Of a DNA stretch of 64,000 nucleotides, positions 38,601 to 44,474 are shown one piece after another. Every line of letters begins with the position of its first letter. The first letter of the stretch is position 1. Under the pieces are notes generated by a model. It searched no databases, was not told the DNA's origin, and saw only the letters and a program-made list of their open reading frames with translations. The position numbers and the translations under genes were made by a program. Source of the DNA: Eupeodes corollae (Eukaryota > Arthropoda > Insecta > Diptera > Syrphidae); assembly GCF_945859685.1 (NCBI RefSeq), contig NC_079149.1, forward strand, positions 76,561,073-76,625,072, in the 5' to 3' direction.

Positions 38601-41600
38601 GAGACATCTGTTCCAGAATGTCAGAGCCGTTGCCATAACGGCGGATCCTGCTTAATTACAGAAGAAGGAATGAAGTGCACATGTCCTGATATGTTTGTTG
38701 GCGAAAAATGTGAACACTGTGCTAATCTGACTTGTGAGAATAGAGGAATTTGCCGAGAAACAGTAATGGGCACCTCACAATGTGATTGTCCAGACGGGTG
38801 CGCATACTTCCACGTATATTATAAAATTTGTTTAAATAATATTTTTTTAGATATACGGGAAAGCGGTGTGAAACAAATGTTTGTGATGGCTTCTGTAAAA
38901 ATAATGGATCTTGCACCATTGGTAACAAAGGAGGGCCCCAGTGCGAATGCGCATTTGGATATTATGGTGAACAATGCGAATCACATTCGTGCAACGAATA
39001 TTGCTTAAATAGTGGTACTTGCACCGATCGGGGGCAGCAAATGCTTTGTGCTTGTACAGAACGTTATGGTGGTGATCGTTGCGAGATAGATCTATGCCAA
39101 ACCTTAAGTCCACCAAGATGTAACCAATCATTTTTTATAAGTTGTACTTTTTTCTAAAATATTTTCAAAATTTATTTAGTTTGTGATCAGTCTCTGGTAC
39201 CAGCACGCTCCCCTTGTACGGGAATAATCTGCAAAAATAATGGTGTTTGTCATGTTATCAAAGGAATGGCGATGTGTAACTGCACGGACCAATTTAATGG
39301 AAATTTATGCGAAGTATGTTTGTAATTTTAGTGACGCTTTGAAAACTAAGAATTGTGTTTTAATTTTCAGAAACCTATCCGCTATGACAATCCATGCTTA
39401 GGTTATTGTCAAAATAACGGCATTTGTAAGTTAGAAGCTTATACAGTGCCTTATTGTTCCTGCATCGGCGAATGGGAAGGTATTCGTTGTGATAAACCTC
39501 CAAAGTGCGTAAACTATTGCGGAGTTTGTACAAAAGGCAGCTTTATTAATGAATGTCTGTAAGTACCACATATTTAATTTTGAATACGTTGAGATTTGTT
39601 GGTATAAAATATTTTGCTTATGTGTATTGGAAAAATTAGGTTTTCCTTCGGCTTTTTTGGTCACTTTGATCGTTGCAATGAAACAAGGTTGTTACATTAG
39701 CTTTTCCCGACGTTTCGGCAGGGGTTGCTGCCTTCCTCAGGGGAACTTTATTAAACATGAAATATAAAACACATAGTACAATATTGTCGACAACAAGAAT
39801 AAGAAAAAACTTACAATTTAACAATTAAATTTTAAAACAGTGTAAAACAACACTTCTAATTAAGAAGTTCAGTCTATAACTACAAAAAACAAAGAGAAAA
39901 CAAGTGAGCAATATACAGATGATATACTCTGTGTGTCTTGCTTGCGATTCATATTGTTGTTGTTGTTCAGGATATGGAGCGTTTAAGCGACAACGACAAC
40001 ATAATGATTCTAAATTGCTAAATGTATACCAAACATTTTTTTTTGTTGAGATCATAGCTGCATTGGCTTTTGGCTCGCTAACATTATAGTTTATATTTAT
40101 ATACTATTATATTAATATTTTATGTTTGTTAATGTTAATGAGTTTCTTAAGAATGTGGTTTATGTCAATTGTTAACCCACCATTGGTGACGCAAATTTGA
40201 CTTTGATCAATGGTGACGCCGGTCTCATGGACTGTGTTTTTCAACTGAAGATTTTTCGAGATGTGTTGCTAATATTTCGCGTTTTTTTAAAAAAAGTATC
40301 AAATAAACATAAGCTTTTTTTATTACAATACGCAAATTGAAATAAAAAAAAAAACAATAACGGAGAAGAAATGTATTCGCATTTTTTCACACACCCGGTC
40401 TCACAGACCAGTAGGTCTCCATTGGCGGGTTAAGAAGCGTAGTTTCTGGGTAGCTTATGTTTGGATTCATAATAACATGGGTATCCGAGGTATTGTACAC
40501 ATCCGGGAAAATTGATGCACATGCCGAAAAAAACCTGGTTGAAGTACTTTACTATCTTGTATGGTGACAGAAAAATCTTTATGGTATTCTGTTTGTTATC
40601 TGTCAGACGACTGCGGTATCGAAAATTGTTTGGTATAAATGTTTTCAAGTGTTTTTTTAGAATGTTATTCAAGGAGGTTATGATGATATTTGAATGCAAA
40701 TTATTTTAGTGGACAAATAAAAACTTACTTCAGCCAATAGTTCCACAACACCCTGCAAATTAAATTCTTACAATTATTCACCAATTGCATTGGCATTTTT
40801 GAACGAATAAAAAAATTATTGCCTTATCTTTATATCGAAATATAGTTTTAAACCGCAGTGTCACAAAATTTCAAGTCTGTTTTTATTTAACTTCACGAAG
40901 GAAATTATTGTAATCGGTCCGATTAGTCGAATTGATTTAGAATCTAAATCAAAGATTTTTAGAGAGATGTCTGTGTGCGCTTGTGTACGTACGTCGCCCA
41001 TATCTCAAGAACCATTAGAAATATGAGCTTCAAATTAATTTTGTTATACACATACAAAAACAGAAAGATGCAGTAAAGACAAATTGAGCATTTTTTTTTA
41101 CTATAGCAATTTAAAAAAAAGTGAATATTTTGGTTGACTTAAAATATCTCACGAACCCATAATGCTATCGACTTCAGTTGAATTTTATACGTGAGGTGAT
41201 AAAAAACTGAAGAGAAATATCTGAAGAGAAATATTTTACGAACAAAACAAAAAACAATTGGTTTTTGATTCGCGATATCACGTGAATATTGAAGCTACTA
41301 ACTTTTTGAACGAAGAAACTTTAGAATGATTTCATTTTGTGCTAAATTTTGTTGCAAACTAAAGATAATGGTATTAGGAAATCCAATGAGTATTTTTTAC
41401 ATAGGAGATAAAAACTTCCAAATAATGCTACTTAAATTGGTAAAAATTGATTTTCGATTAAAAATCATACTTATTTTATCATTTCTAAAATTTTGTTGCT
41501 AATTTTTAGTAATTTAAAAAAAAACCATTTGATTCAATTTAAATTTTTTATCTCACATCTACAGACAAGACAGATATTCGATTCGCAAACAATCATACAA

Positions 41601-44474
41601 AATAAAAATCAGCTAAATTGCTTACTCTCAATGTCTTCACATTAGTCCTAAGCTGTCCTAGTATTCAGTCTAGCTAACCAGGTACTACGCCTGATTAGTA
41701 GTCCTATCAAAAAACTATTACCCATAATTTTCTTCACGTCACTAGTACCCGATCTAACTTCAAAAATGAGTAGTAGAAATTAATACATCCCCTGGTCTAA
41801 TTTCGATTTTAACATCGAATTGAAATTTCAAATATTATTTTTATATTTGTTGGATGTTTGCAGCCATACACAAATGTCAAAATTTATACACAAAAAATTA
41901 AAAGATTTCATAGGTTTTAGGTATTAAACAAAGATTTGAGGAATGTTTTGTTTGGCCGCATATTTTTGAAATTGATTTCCTTTCTTCTTTTATTTCTGAC
42001 GGAATTATGCAATAGTTAAAGATTTTTGAAGCGCAGTAATTTTGGTGTAATTAAAAATAGTTTTTTTTAAATTATGTACATGTGTTTGGATGTCTGCATG
42101 TGTCGAACTGCCTACATACATACAAATGTTAGCTTCGTTTAAACGACCAAAAACACAATTTAATATGCTTGCTATATTTCATGGTCATATAGCCTGTTAT
42201 AAAACGTAGCTACTTCTTCTTTAAAGGTATACTAGAAGCTAATTCGCATTTTGAAGACCCATTCACAAAGTTATTCTAACATTTTAACTTGCGACACATA
42301 AAACTCAGTCATGACATTACGATGGTAGAAAAAATAAAAAAAGGGGGGCCCCCGATTCGGTCCGTATGTTTGTCCTCGCCCCTACAGCCCAAGAATGGCG
42401 TTGTTCGACTTCAAATTTAAAAATTAAGATTTTGAGTCGATTTGCGTTAGGCATTTTTTCTTTCTTGTTTAATTTTTTGGTAAAAAATCGAAAATTCAAA
42501 TTTTCTCAAAAAACAATAGATCTTTTTTTTAAATTTTCGCTAAAATGGTTTTTTATTTTTTTTTTAATTTGTATTCTTTAAATATAAAAAATGTATTGTT
42601 TTATGTTTGATCAAAAAAAAAATTAAACTAAAATTGAAAAATTTCATATACATATATCAATAATTAATTAAAAAAAAACTTTCTAAAGATGTTCATATAC
42701 AAATTTTTCAAAATTAAGTTTTTTTTGAGAAATCAAATTGGAAAAAAAAATTTTTTGCAGGTACATACATTTTGAAACCATAAAATACATGGAAATATTT
42801 TTAAACAAACTCATTGAATACATGAGCAAATTCTTGAGAACCAGTCGTGCATTTTATTAATTTTGAAGTAGTACCATTAGAACAATGTCTGTTAAATGCT
42901 GTATTTCATCCGCTAATATATGAAGAACAAATATGTAAACGTGCATGTTAAATCAAACCGAAAAAGTCAGCAAAACCATTATATGGCGTTGTGGTAAAAA
43001 AGTCGAACAACCCAACTAATTTGCTGCTTTTCTTCATCGTTCACTATTCATCATCATAGATCCACAGAAAAGAGTCAAAAAATTACATTTGAGGTTGTTG
43101 TTTTGGTGTAAAGGAAAGAAATATTCAAAATAAAAATAACTTTCTTAAAAAGAAGCTGCCGAAGAATTGCCAAATTAATTGAATTTTATTGCTTTGATTC
43201 CAGTATTAATAGTCTTTCAATTTTGCTGTACCAGCTCTTACTAGTACTCGGTAACTATTTTACGTAACTCAGTGCTAACAAATAGTCCCAACTTGAAATG
43301 ACTAGTTTCTAGAATTTGTATGAAGAAATGAGTTTATACCGGTTTGAGTACTAATACTAGGATTAGTTCTGTTTCTTACGGTAGGGCTCTGTGAAGAAAT
43401 TTAGAAATTTGTAGAAATGTTCACAGTTTTTGTCACAACCATTTGAAAATAAGAATATCAATTTCTAAGCAATTCTTACATTTGCAAAACAATACTGCTT
43501 CGTATCATAAAACACTCACTTCGTTGTTGTTAAGACGATAAAAAAAACTGTGGTTAAAACAACAAATTTAATTATGTTATCAACTTTAAAATATTTTTTA
43601 GATGCGCAGATGATACAATAGCAGCCTGTTTATCAAATAGTCCTGATGCACTTGGAGCAACTAAAGATGAATCAACACGGATTTTAACAATACTAAGCGT
43701 ATTGTTGTCTACAATGATTTTATTAATTGCCTTATTTGTCGGTGCCATTTTCTTTTTAAAGTAAGTTTCTAAATAAACACAAAATATATTACATTTCAAA
43801 AGAATATAATCAATATATTTATTTTTAGAAAAAGAAAAATCAGTCAACCGTTCTCCCACGCAAGGCTCACAGATAACGTAGAAATAACTAACCCAATGTA
43901 CAGAGGTGATATCGATGAAGCTCCAGCGTATGTTAACGAAGATGACAAGGTGAGATTCATTAATTTTAGATTCGGAATATGTAATTTTTGTAATAGTAAT
44001 TTGAGAGTAAAAGTTAAAATCGTCATTTATGAATACATTTTGATAAATCAAAAACAACTTATTTTGTATATTGGTTTTGTTTGTCTGCTATTTTTATTTA
44101 TTAGATAAATAAAACGTGAATGATTTATTTTCTTAGTTAAATTCAAAATAAAGAACTTATGTACATCTGTTGATCAATAAATGTTTGTTTATTTACAACA
44201 TACATCCCACTTCAATTCTTAATTTTAAATATTGTGTATACAGTACAGTATCATTTTTTTTACTAAATGGACTATTTGTCAACTATTTGATATTAATAAG
44301 TTTTTTTCGTATAATTCTTTTAAGGGAAACTTTGCCAATCCAGTTTATGAATCTATGTATGCGGGTGCAATTTCTGAACCCTCAGTCTCTGAGAGCGTAA
44401 GTACAGCACCTGACGAAAGAAAAGGATTACTTCAACATTCACACGATGATACTAGCGTACCCGATATTCTTTGA
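5576..44474 (+). CDS. LRP1: LRP1-type LDL receptor-related protein, 36 exons, 5' partial
   Basis: This is a giant type I membrane receptor for endocytosis and signalling. I joined 36 exons by GT/AG sites and codon phase: 5576-5689, 10647-10772, 10831-10950, 11011-11250, 11307-11558, 12305-12464, 15677-15893, 15955-16138, 16196-16526, 16589-16786, 16839-17030, 18128-18325, 18396-18961, 19013-19130, 19329-20900, 20951-21128, 22430-22573, 22658-22809, 22866-23221, 25899-26170, 26226-31000, 31057-31182, 31241-31357, 34875-35018, 35085-35288, 35359-35528, 35584-36029, 36091-36655, 36719-36831, 38343-38797, 38851-39119, 39180-39313, 39371-39558, 43602-43760, 43829-43949, 44325-44474. The reading frame stays open through all junctions, about 4,607 residues, close to vertebrate LRP1 length. 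LDLa clusters of 3/7/10/11, eight propellers, a furin site and an LRP1-like tail separate it from LRP2 and LDLR. The first exon here begins in phase 1, so the start codon and signal peptide lie upstream of the window. Confidence 0.95.
5690..6339. other. LRP1 intron sequence without a recognised feature
   Basis: AT-rich start of the intron between exons 1 and 2. An open 66-codon frame at 5740-5940 on the + strand has no recognisable domain and no splice support, so I treat it as chance. Confidence 0.5.
6790..7718. repeat. Inverted-repeat-rich element (MITE-like), attcacatgagc family
   Basis: The motif CTCATGTGAATAGT and its surroundings (CGAATATTCGTTnATTCGTT) occur in direct orientation near 7584-7718. 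The inverted form appears near 7225-7265 (AGCATTCACATGAGCGGGACCAACGAACGACGAAT), and related ends (CTTTCACATGA) near 6820. This looks like a non-autonomous DNA element with long, partly duplicated termini. No ORF with a known domain is present. Confidence 0.5.
7584..7718 (+). repeat. Two tandem copies of a 70-bp repeat
   Basis: Copies begin at 7584 (AAACGTCAAAATCGACGAAT) and 7654 (AAATGTCAAAATCTACGAAT). Both run through CGAATATTCGTT to GTGAATAGTRCTTTA. The period is 70 bp with a few substitutions. Confidence 0.8.
7822..10560 (-). mobile_element. R1/LOA-type retrotransposon with RNase H, endonuclease deleted
   Basis: Reading the minus strand: a Gag C-terminus with a CCHC knuckle (10504-10545; CFHCGVKDHRTNDC), with stop at 10435-10437. 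Then comes RT (about 10245-9236; KSPGPDQIVPAELQ, AFLDIEGDFNNVD, GTPQGGVLSPLLWN, VVAYADEVAIAVTG). RNase H follows (HFYTDGSK, FQAEILAIKEVL, IFSDCQAAI, WVQGHRDITGNCRADELAK), then a C-terminal Cys region (SHLLCNCPALSLRR). Only about 190 bp separate Gag and RT, so the endonuclease domain is absent. The RT box is YADE rather than YADD. A TAACC-type repeat at 7822-7838 may be the 3' tail. Frames are broken at several places. Confidence 0.87.
10504..10545 (-). other. CCHC zinc knuckle of retroelement Gag remnant
   Basis: The minus-strand codons read C-x2-C-x4-H-x4-C (CFHCGVKDHRTNDC), a nucleocapsid-type zinc knuckle. A lysine-rich tail and a TGA stop at 10435-10437 follow. It marks the end of ORF1 and lies about 100 bp from the acceptor of LRP1 exon 2. 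Confidence 0.8.
10647..10950 (+). CDS. LRP1: LRP1 exons 2-3: second and third LDLa modules
   Basis: Exon 2 (10647-10772) and exon 3 (10831-10950) each encode one LDLa module. The intron between them is 58 nt. Its donor is the weak GTAATA, and it splits the last cysteine codon of module 2 (T|GT), which the phase of exon 3 restores. Vertebrate LRP1 has two modules in this first cluster; here there are three. The acceptor of exon 2 lies only about 100 bp from the Gag remnant of an antisense retroelement. Confidence 0.88.
11011..11250 (+). CDS. LRP1: LRP1 exon 4: EGF pair
   Basis: The exon encodes two EGF modules. The first starts around LCSEMNCSFNC and the second is a calcium-binding EGF beginning DFDEC with the core NTPGSYECIC. 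An EGF pair after the first LDLa cluster and before propeller 1 matches LRP1. The exon ends with a GTAAAT donor in phase 1. Confidence 0.92.
11307..16138 (+). CDS. LRP1: LRP1 exons 5-8: YWTD propeller 1
   Basis: Exons 11307-11558, 12305-12464, 15677-15893 and 15955-16138 encode the first six-bladed YWTD beta-propeller. It is diverged: recognisable blade motifs are LDWISGNWYF, LIFYADW and VYWIDIYKDFIERVDYNG. The exon 6 to 7 intron (12465-15676) carries an antisense RTE-like retroelement and a mariner-like fragment. Codon phases run 1, 2, 0, 1 across the junctions without a stop. Confidence 0.88.
12815..12910 (-). pseudogene. Short mariner-like transposase N-terminal fragment
   Basis: One minus-strand frame reads AIHRTANKFKDNGSLSDVV, which resembles the helix-turn-helix region of mariner transposases (RAI.R..KKF..TGSV.D). 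It is too short and diverged for firm assignment. It lies in the LRP1 intron between exons 6 and 7. Confidence 0.4.
13927..15345 (-). mobile_element. RTE-like retrotransposon fragment (family D)
   Basis: Minus-strand fragments show MDETIKQTMERTIRKY (15112-15321), HKPRTEGCKDESGNII and RIWKNHF (14603-14830), ISKLKSNKAAGADGLNAELFK and MPNEWNLSIVCP (14336-14596), and NYRGISLLNIAYK, LIGPYQCDFRPQKSTVDQIFTLRQILEK and MSSFGIPAKLVRLCRMT (13927-14496). These match the RT fingers and palm of RTE-type elements. The part with the catalytic aspartates is missing or scrambled, and frameshifts separate the pieces. Related fragments lie at 37800-38170 and 61270-62035. Confidence 0.85.
16196..18325 (+). CDS. 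LRP1: LRP1 exons 9-12: EGF plus YWTD propeller 2
   Basis: Exon 9 (16196-16526) starts with an EGF module (CRENNGNCSQIC ... CMCSPGY) and continues into propeller 2 with exons 16589-16786, 16839-17030 and 18128-18325. Blade motifs include LYWGGTNQLTV, FLYWSHW and FVFWVDNQNGSIRRF. The intron before exon 12 (17031-18127) carries a SINE copy. Junction phases 2-2-2-2 all agree. Confidence 0.9.
17496..17645 (+). repeat. tRNA-like SINE copy 1 (sense, degenerate)
   Basis: It contains AATTAGTGCGTAGGATTGACATGCTACAGGTC, then CTTGCAAAGAATTGACAAATCC and CTCAAATCGTTCGGATTCAGC. These match, in opposite orientation, the copies at 23511-23722 and 37311-37590. It is the only copy on the LRP1 sense strand. Confidence 0.65.
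18396..20900 (+). CDS. LRP1: LRP1 exons 13-15: EGF, LDLa cluster II, EGF pair, propeller 3
   Basis: Exon 13 (18396-18961) begins with an EGF (KCPGICFNTPKGPVCAC), then LDLa modules. Exon 14 (19013-19130) and the start of exon 15 (19329-20900) finish a cluster of seven. Two EGF modules follow (CEKSNACSHYC and CEHWDTCSQIC), then propeller 3 with clear blades (IFWTDVMDD, LYWIDSNLDQIEVA, LFWTDWDDN, VYWVDAKAD, VYWTDWRT) and the start of an EGF. The intron between exons 13 and 14 is only 51 nt and has no in-frame stop. The third LDLa module lacks two cysteines. The acceptor of exon 13 could be six bases earlier in the same frame. Confidence 0.93.
20951..23221 (+). CDS. LRP1: LRP1 exons 16-19: EGF end and YWTD propeller 4
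   Basis: Exon 16 (20951-21128) completes the EGF opened in exon 15 and enters propeller 4, which continues in 22430-22573, 22658-22809 and 22866-23221. Blade motifs are IYWTDVQLNEIKTAGL, GFAIDWISKNMFF and KMYWSHSSREDNIAKIEM. The intron between exons 15 and 16 is 50 nt. The final donor is GTAAGT in phase 1. Confidence 0.92.
21129..22429 (+). other. LRP1 intron 16: nothing recognised
   Basis: AT-rich intron with no supported ORF or element. A small direct duplication, ATAAGGCTTACG, occurs twice near 21289-21312. Confidence 0.5.
23511..23722 (-). repeat. tRNA-like SINE copy 2
   Basis: The minus strand starts CCAAGTAGGCGTGATGGTTAG, continues with an A-box-like TGGTTAGTGCG and GGACTGTCATCCCAGAGGTT, then AAGAGTAATTCTTGGCATGAAAAGTGC and a tail region ending near AATTTATTT. 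The order and spacing match copy 3. It lies in the intron between LRP1 exons 19 and 20. Confidence 0.7.
24330..25690 (-). mobile_element. CR1/Jockey-like non-LTR retrotransposon fragment (family F)
   Basis: Minus-strand pieces encode RT motifs: VVFTDFLKAFDRVSHQILL (about 25510-25580), SGVPQGSHLGPLLFLLFINDLP and LMFADDIKIFKSI (24932-25498), then KDLGVIFDSHLSFNVHIDYV. A C-terminal region follows (24468-24914; MEYCSIVWSPLFKKDFIRIEKIQKRF). FADD is intact but the 5' half is absent and frames are broken. The 3' end runs into TTTATTTA repeats near 24330-24360. It is antisense within the LRP1 intron between exons 19 and 20. Confidence 0.85.
25899..31000 (+). CDS. LRP1: LRP1 exons 20-21: propellers 5-7 and LDLa cluster III
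   Basis: Exon 20 (25899-26170) encodes an EGF (CAGERRGGCEHLC) and the start of propeller 5. Exon 21 (26226-31000) is an uninterrupted 4,775-nt exon. It holds the rest of propeller 5, an EGF, propeller 6 (to about 27895), an EGF, and ten LDLa modules (about 28050-29310). Then come an EGF plus a calcium-binding EGF (DVDECSEQ), propeller 7 (about 29545-30360), an EGF, and the first four LDLa modules of cluster IV plus the start of the fifth. Exon 20 ends at AGG|GTTGGT, a weak donor chosen because it alone keeps phase 0 with the following acceptor. Confidence 0.96.
31057..35528 (+). CDS. LRP1: LRP1 exons 22-26: rest of LDLa cluster IV
   Basis: Exons 31057-31182, 31241-31357, 34875-35018, 35085-35288 and 35359-35528 complete an eleven-module LDLa cluster, the same number as vertebrate LRP1 cluster IV. 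Most junctions fall at the same place inside a module, just after the second cysteine region (F-K/R|C), in phase 2. Modules show complete six-cysteine patterns and CDG..DC.DGSDE calcium sites. A small secreted-peptide gene lies inside the intron 31358-34874. Confidence 0.93.
31358..34056 (+). other. LRP1 intron 23 upstream of the nested gene: nothing recognised
   Basis: AT-rich sequence with no transposon ORF or RNA gene that I can support, unlike most other long LRP1 introns here. The last stretch is the upstream region of the nested peptide gene. Confidence 0.5.
34057..34064 (+). promoter_or_regulatory. TATA box of the nested peptide gene
   Basis: TATAAATA lies 45 bp before the ATG. A TCATAT sequence at 34085-34090 is about 30 bp downstream and could serve as the initiator, which would give a short leader. 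Start-site assignment is inference. Confidence 0.6.
34102..34389 (+). CDS. Nested small secreted Gly/Tyr/Pro-rich peptide
   Basis: This single-exon ORF of 95 residues lies inside LRP1 intron 31358-34874 on the same strand. Residues 1-23 form a strong signal peptide (MKFK followed by a Leu/Val/Ile-rich core, ending ICIGG). The mature part has a GYGGGRYYP stretch, a run of ten prolines encoded by CCT/CCA/CCG codons (about residues 49-58), a Val/Ala-rich AVAVPLVVP segment, and a Gly/Tyr/Arg-rich C-terminus (GRRRGYGYYRF). A TATA box lies 45 bp upstream and AATAAA about 107 bp downstream of the stop. I do not recognise the family; a cuticular, salivary or antimicrobial-type secreted peptide are all possible. 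Confidence 0.75.
   Translation: MKFKIILLLPVLVIVLLFSICIGGPVPTYGYGGGRYYPAVVVTPLRPRPPPPPPPPPPQVYAVAVPLVVPNYGGYDRGYGYRQHGRRRGYGYYRF
34496..34501 (+). terminator. Poly(A) signal of the nested peptide gene
   Basis: AATAAA about 107 bp after the TAA stop, followed by further A-rich sequence (AAAATAAATAAT). It is the first canonical poly(A) signal downstream of the nested ORF. Confidence 0.55.
35584..36655 (+). CDS. LRP1: LRP1 exons 27-28: last LDLa end, EGF, propeller 8 with furin site
   Basis: Exon 27 (35584-36029) ends the last LDLa module, encodes an EGF (CGFGTCSQIC ... CKC) and starts propeller 8. Exon 28 (36091-36655) holds blades such as LAVDWVTHMVYIID, ITGD-type IMIWSTLENG and RLYWADYRKGTIETCRLNG. 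The RFKR motif at the end of exon 27 sits just before SLAVDW. This matches the position of the RHRR furin site before GIAIDW in vertebrate LRP1 (family knowledge). Confidence 0.93.
35991..36002 (+). other. LRP1: Furin-type cleavage motif RFKR
   Basis: The codons CGC TTT AAA CGT give R-F-K-R followed by DLKELTAF. R-X-K/R-R is the furin consensus, and LRP1 family receptors are cleaved at this place in propeller 8 into a ligand-binding chain and a membrane chain. Cleavage here is inferred from motif and position. Confidence 0.75.
36719..39558 (+). CDS. LRP1: LRP1 exons 29-33: juxtamembrane EGF repeats
   Basis: Exons 36719-36831, 38343-38797, 38851-39119, 39180-39313 and 39371-39558 encode a run of about nine EGF-like modules (for example CSRYCMNGGLC, CQSRCHNGGSC, CDGFCKNNGSC, CNEYCLNSGTC, CLGYCQNNGIC). 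They form the extracellular stalk of the membrane-bound chain. The 53-nt intron 38798-38850 splits a PDG|YTGKRC loop. The long introns on either side (36832-38342 and 39559-43601) are full of repeats. Confidence 0.92.
37311..37590 (-). repeat. tRNA-like SINE copy 3 (longest)
   Basis: The minus strand reads GTGCGTAGGACTGTCATGCC, then AGAGGTCTTGAGTTTAATCTC. The last part resembles a pol III B box (GGTTCRANYCC), preceded by an A-box-like GTTAG.GCG in the related copy. The body contains GAATTGACAAATCCTCCAAG and GGAATGGTTGAGAGTTGTAA and ends GAACTGTTGCGGCACC. Internal promoter boxes and no coding capacity suggest a tRNA-derived SINE. Confidence 0.7.
37800..38170 (-). mobile_element. RTE-like fragment plus unclassified coding-like piece
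   Basis: Minus strand 38050-38165 reads DETIKRTTERTIPKYKERDQ. This matches DETIKQTMERTIRKYTKKGT of the element at 15112-15321, and the DNA is similar over GTTTCGTCCATCTGTTGTAAATGTT. Continuing on the minus strand, 37830-38035 is open with ARAMSSINNLIFGAFYPNN and FLFLDRWSDTG, which I cannot assign. It lies in the intron between LRP1 exons 29 and 30. Confidence 0.6.
39704..39745 (-). ncRNA. Type I hammerhead ribozyme motif (Penelope-like type)
   Basis: The minus strand shows, in order: stem I arm UUCCC (39741-39745), core CUGAGGA (39734-39740), an extra A, stem II GGCAG / CUGCC with a six-base loop (39717-39732), core GAAA (39713-39716), a one-pair C-G stem III (39711-39712), UC (39709-39710), and stem I arm GGGAA (39704-39708). 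All conserved core bases are present (CUGANGA, GAAA, UH) and both stems pair perfectly. The GAAACGUC form with minimal stem III is typical of hammerheads in Penelope-like retroelements (established knowledge). No Penelope RT is visible nearby. Confidence 0.65.
40176..40429. mobile_element. piggyBac-type MITE with TTAA target sites
   Basis: A 254-bp sequence is flanked by TTAA on both sides (40172-40175 and 40430-40433). It begins CCCACCATTGGTGAC and ends with the inverse, GTCTCCATTGGCGGG, giving imperfect CCC...GGG terminal repeats. TTAA duplication with CCC termini is the hallmark of piggyBac elements. Subterminal GGTCTCA/GGTCTC motifs occur near each end. There is no ORF, so it is non-autonomous. 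It lies in LRP1 intron 33. Confidence 0.75.
40905..41600 (+). repeat. Dispersed AT-rich repeat, copy 1
   Basis: It starts TTATTGTAATCGGTCCGATT and has AGAATCTAAATCAAAGATTTTTAGAGAGATGTCTGTG, then ATATCTCAAGAACC and AAAATATCTCACGAACCCATAATG. The same blocks in the same order occur at 60870-61200 and continue at 62050-62860. Phrases such as TTGGTAAAAATTGATTTTCGA and ATTTTACGAACAAA recur, so it is internally repetitive. No coding capacity is seen. Confidence 0.65.
41601..43601 (+). other. Rest of LRP1 intron 33: no gene
   Basis: AT-rich. Weakly similar inverted segments around 41640-41780 (CCTAGTATTCAG, TAGTACCCGATC) and 43230-43390 (AGTACTAATACTAGG) may be ends of an old DNA element. A GGGGGGCCCCC palindrome is at 42343-42353, and GTTGTTCGACTT / AAGTCGAACAAC form an inverted pair near 42400 and 43000. 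None is strong enough to name. Confidence 0.4.
43602..43760 (+). CDS. LRP1: LRP1 exon 34: transmembrane segment
   Basis: The exon encodes a short linker (CADDTIAACLSNSPDALGATK) and a hydrophobic helix of about 26 residues (43681-43758) followed by basic residues, giving a type I topology. It joins in phase 2 to exon 33 on one side and exon 35 on the other. Confidence 0.93.
43829..44474 (+). CDS. LRP1: LRP1 exons 35-36: cytoplasmic tail and stop
   Basis: Exons 43829-43949 and 44325-44474 encode a tail of about 90 residues. It starts with a stop-transfer KKRK, contains ITNPMY and FANPVYESMY, and ends with ERKGLL...DDTSVPDIL before TGA (44472-44474). The vertebrate LRP1 tail also has two NPxY motifs, the second as NPVY followed by a second tyrosine, and a dileucine near the end (family knowledge). 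This tail is the strongest reason for calling LRP1. Confidence 0.94.
43890..43901 (+). other. LRP1: First NPxY motif (NPMY) in LRP1 tail
   Basis: AAC CCA ATG TAC encodes NPMY, preceded by EIT. In LRP family tails, NPxY binds PTB adaptors and endocytic proteins. The membrane-proximal place matches NPTY in vertebrate LRP1. Confidence 0.85.
44337..44348 (+). other. LRP1: Second NPxY motif (NPVY) in LRP1 tail
   Basis: AAT CCA GTT TAT encodes NPVY, followed by ESMY. The arrangement NPVY-x-x-x-Y matches the distal NPVYATLY endocytosis motif of vertebrate LRP1. An exon junction separates it from the first NPxY. Confidence 0.85.

Noticed and set aside
41640..43395. Long terminal-inverted-repeat element spanning most of intron 33
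   Set aside because: The two candidate ends match only in short pieces and no target duplication is visible.
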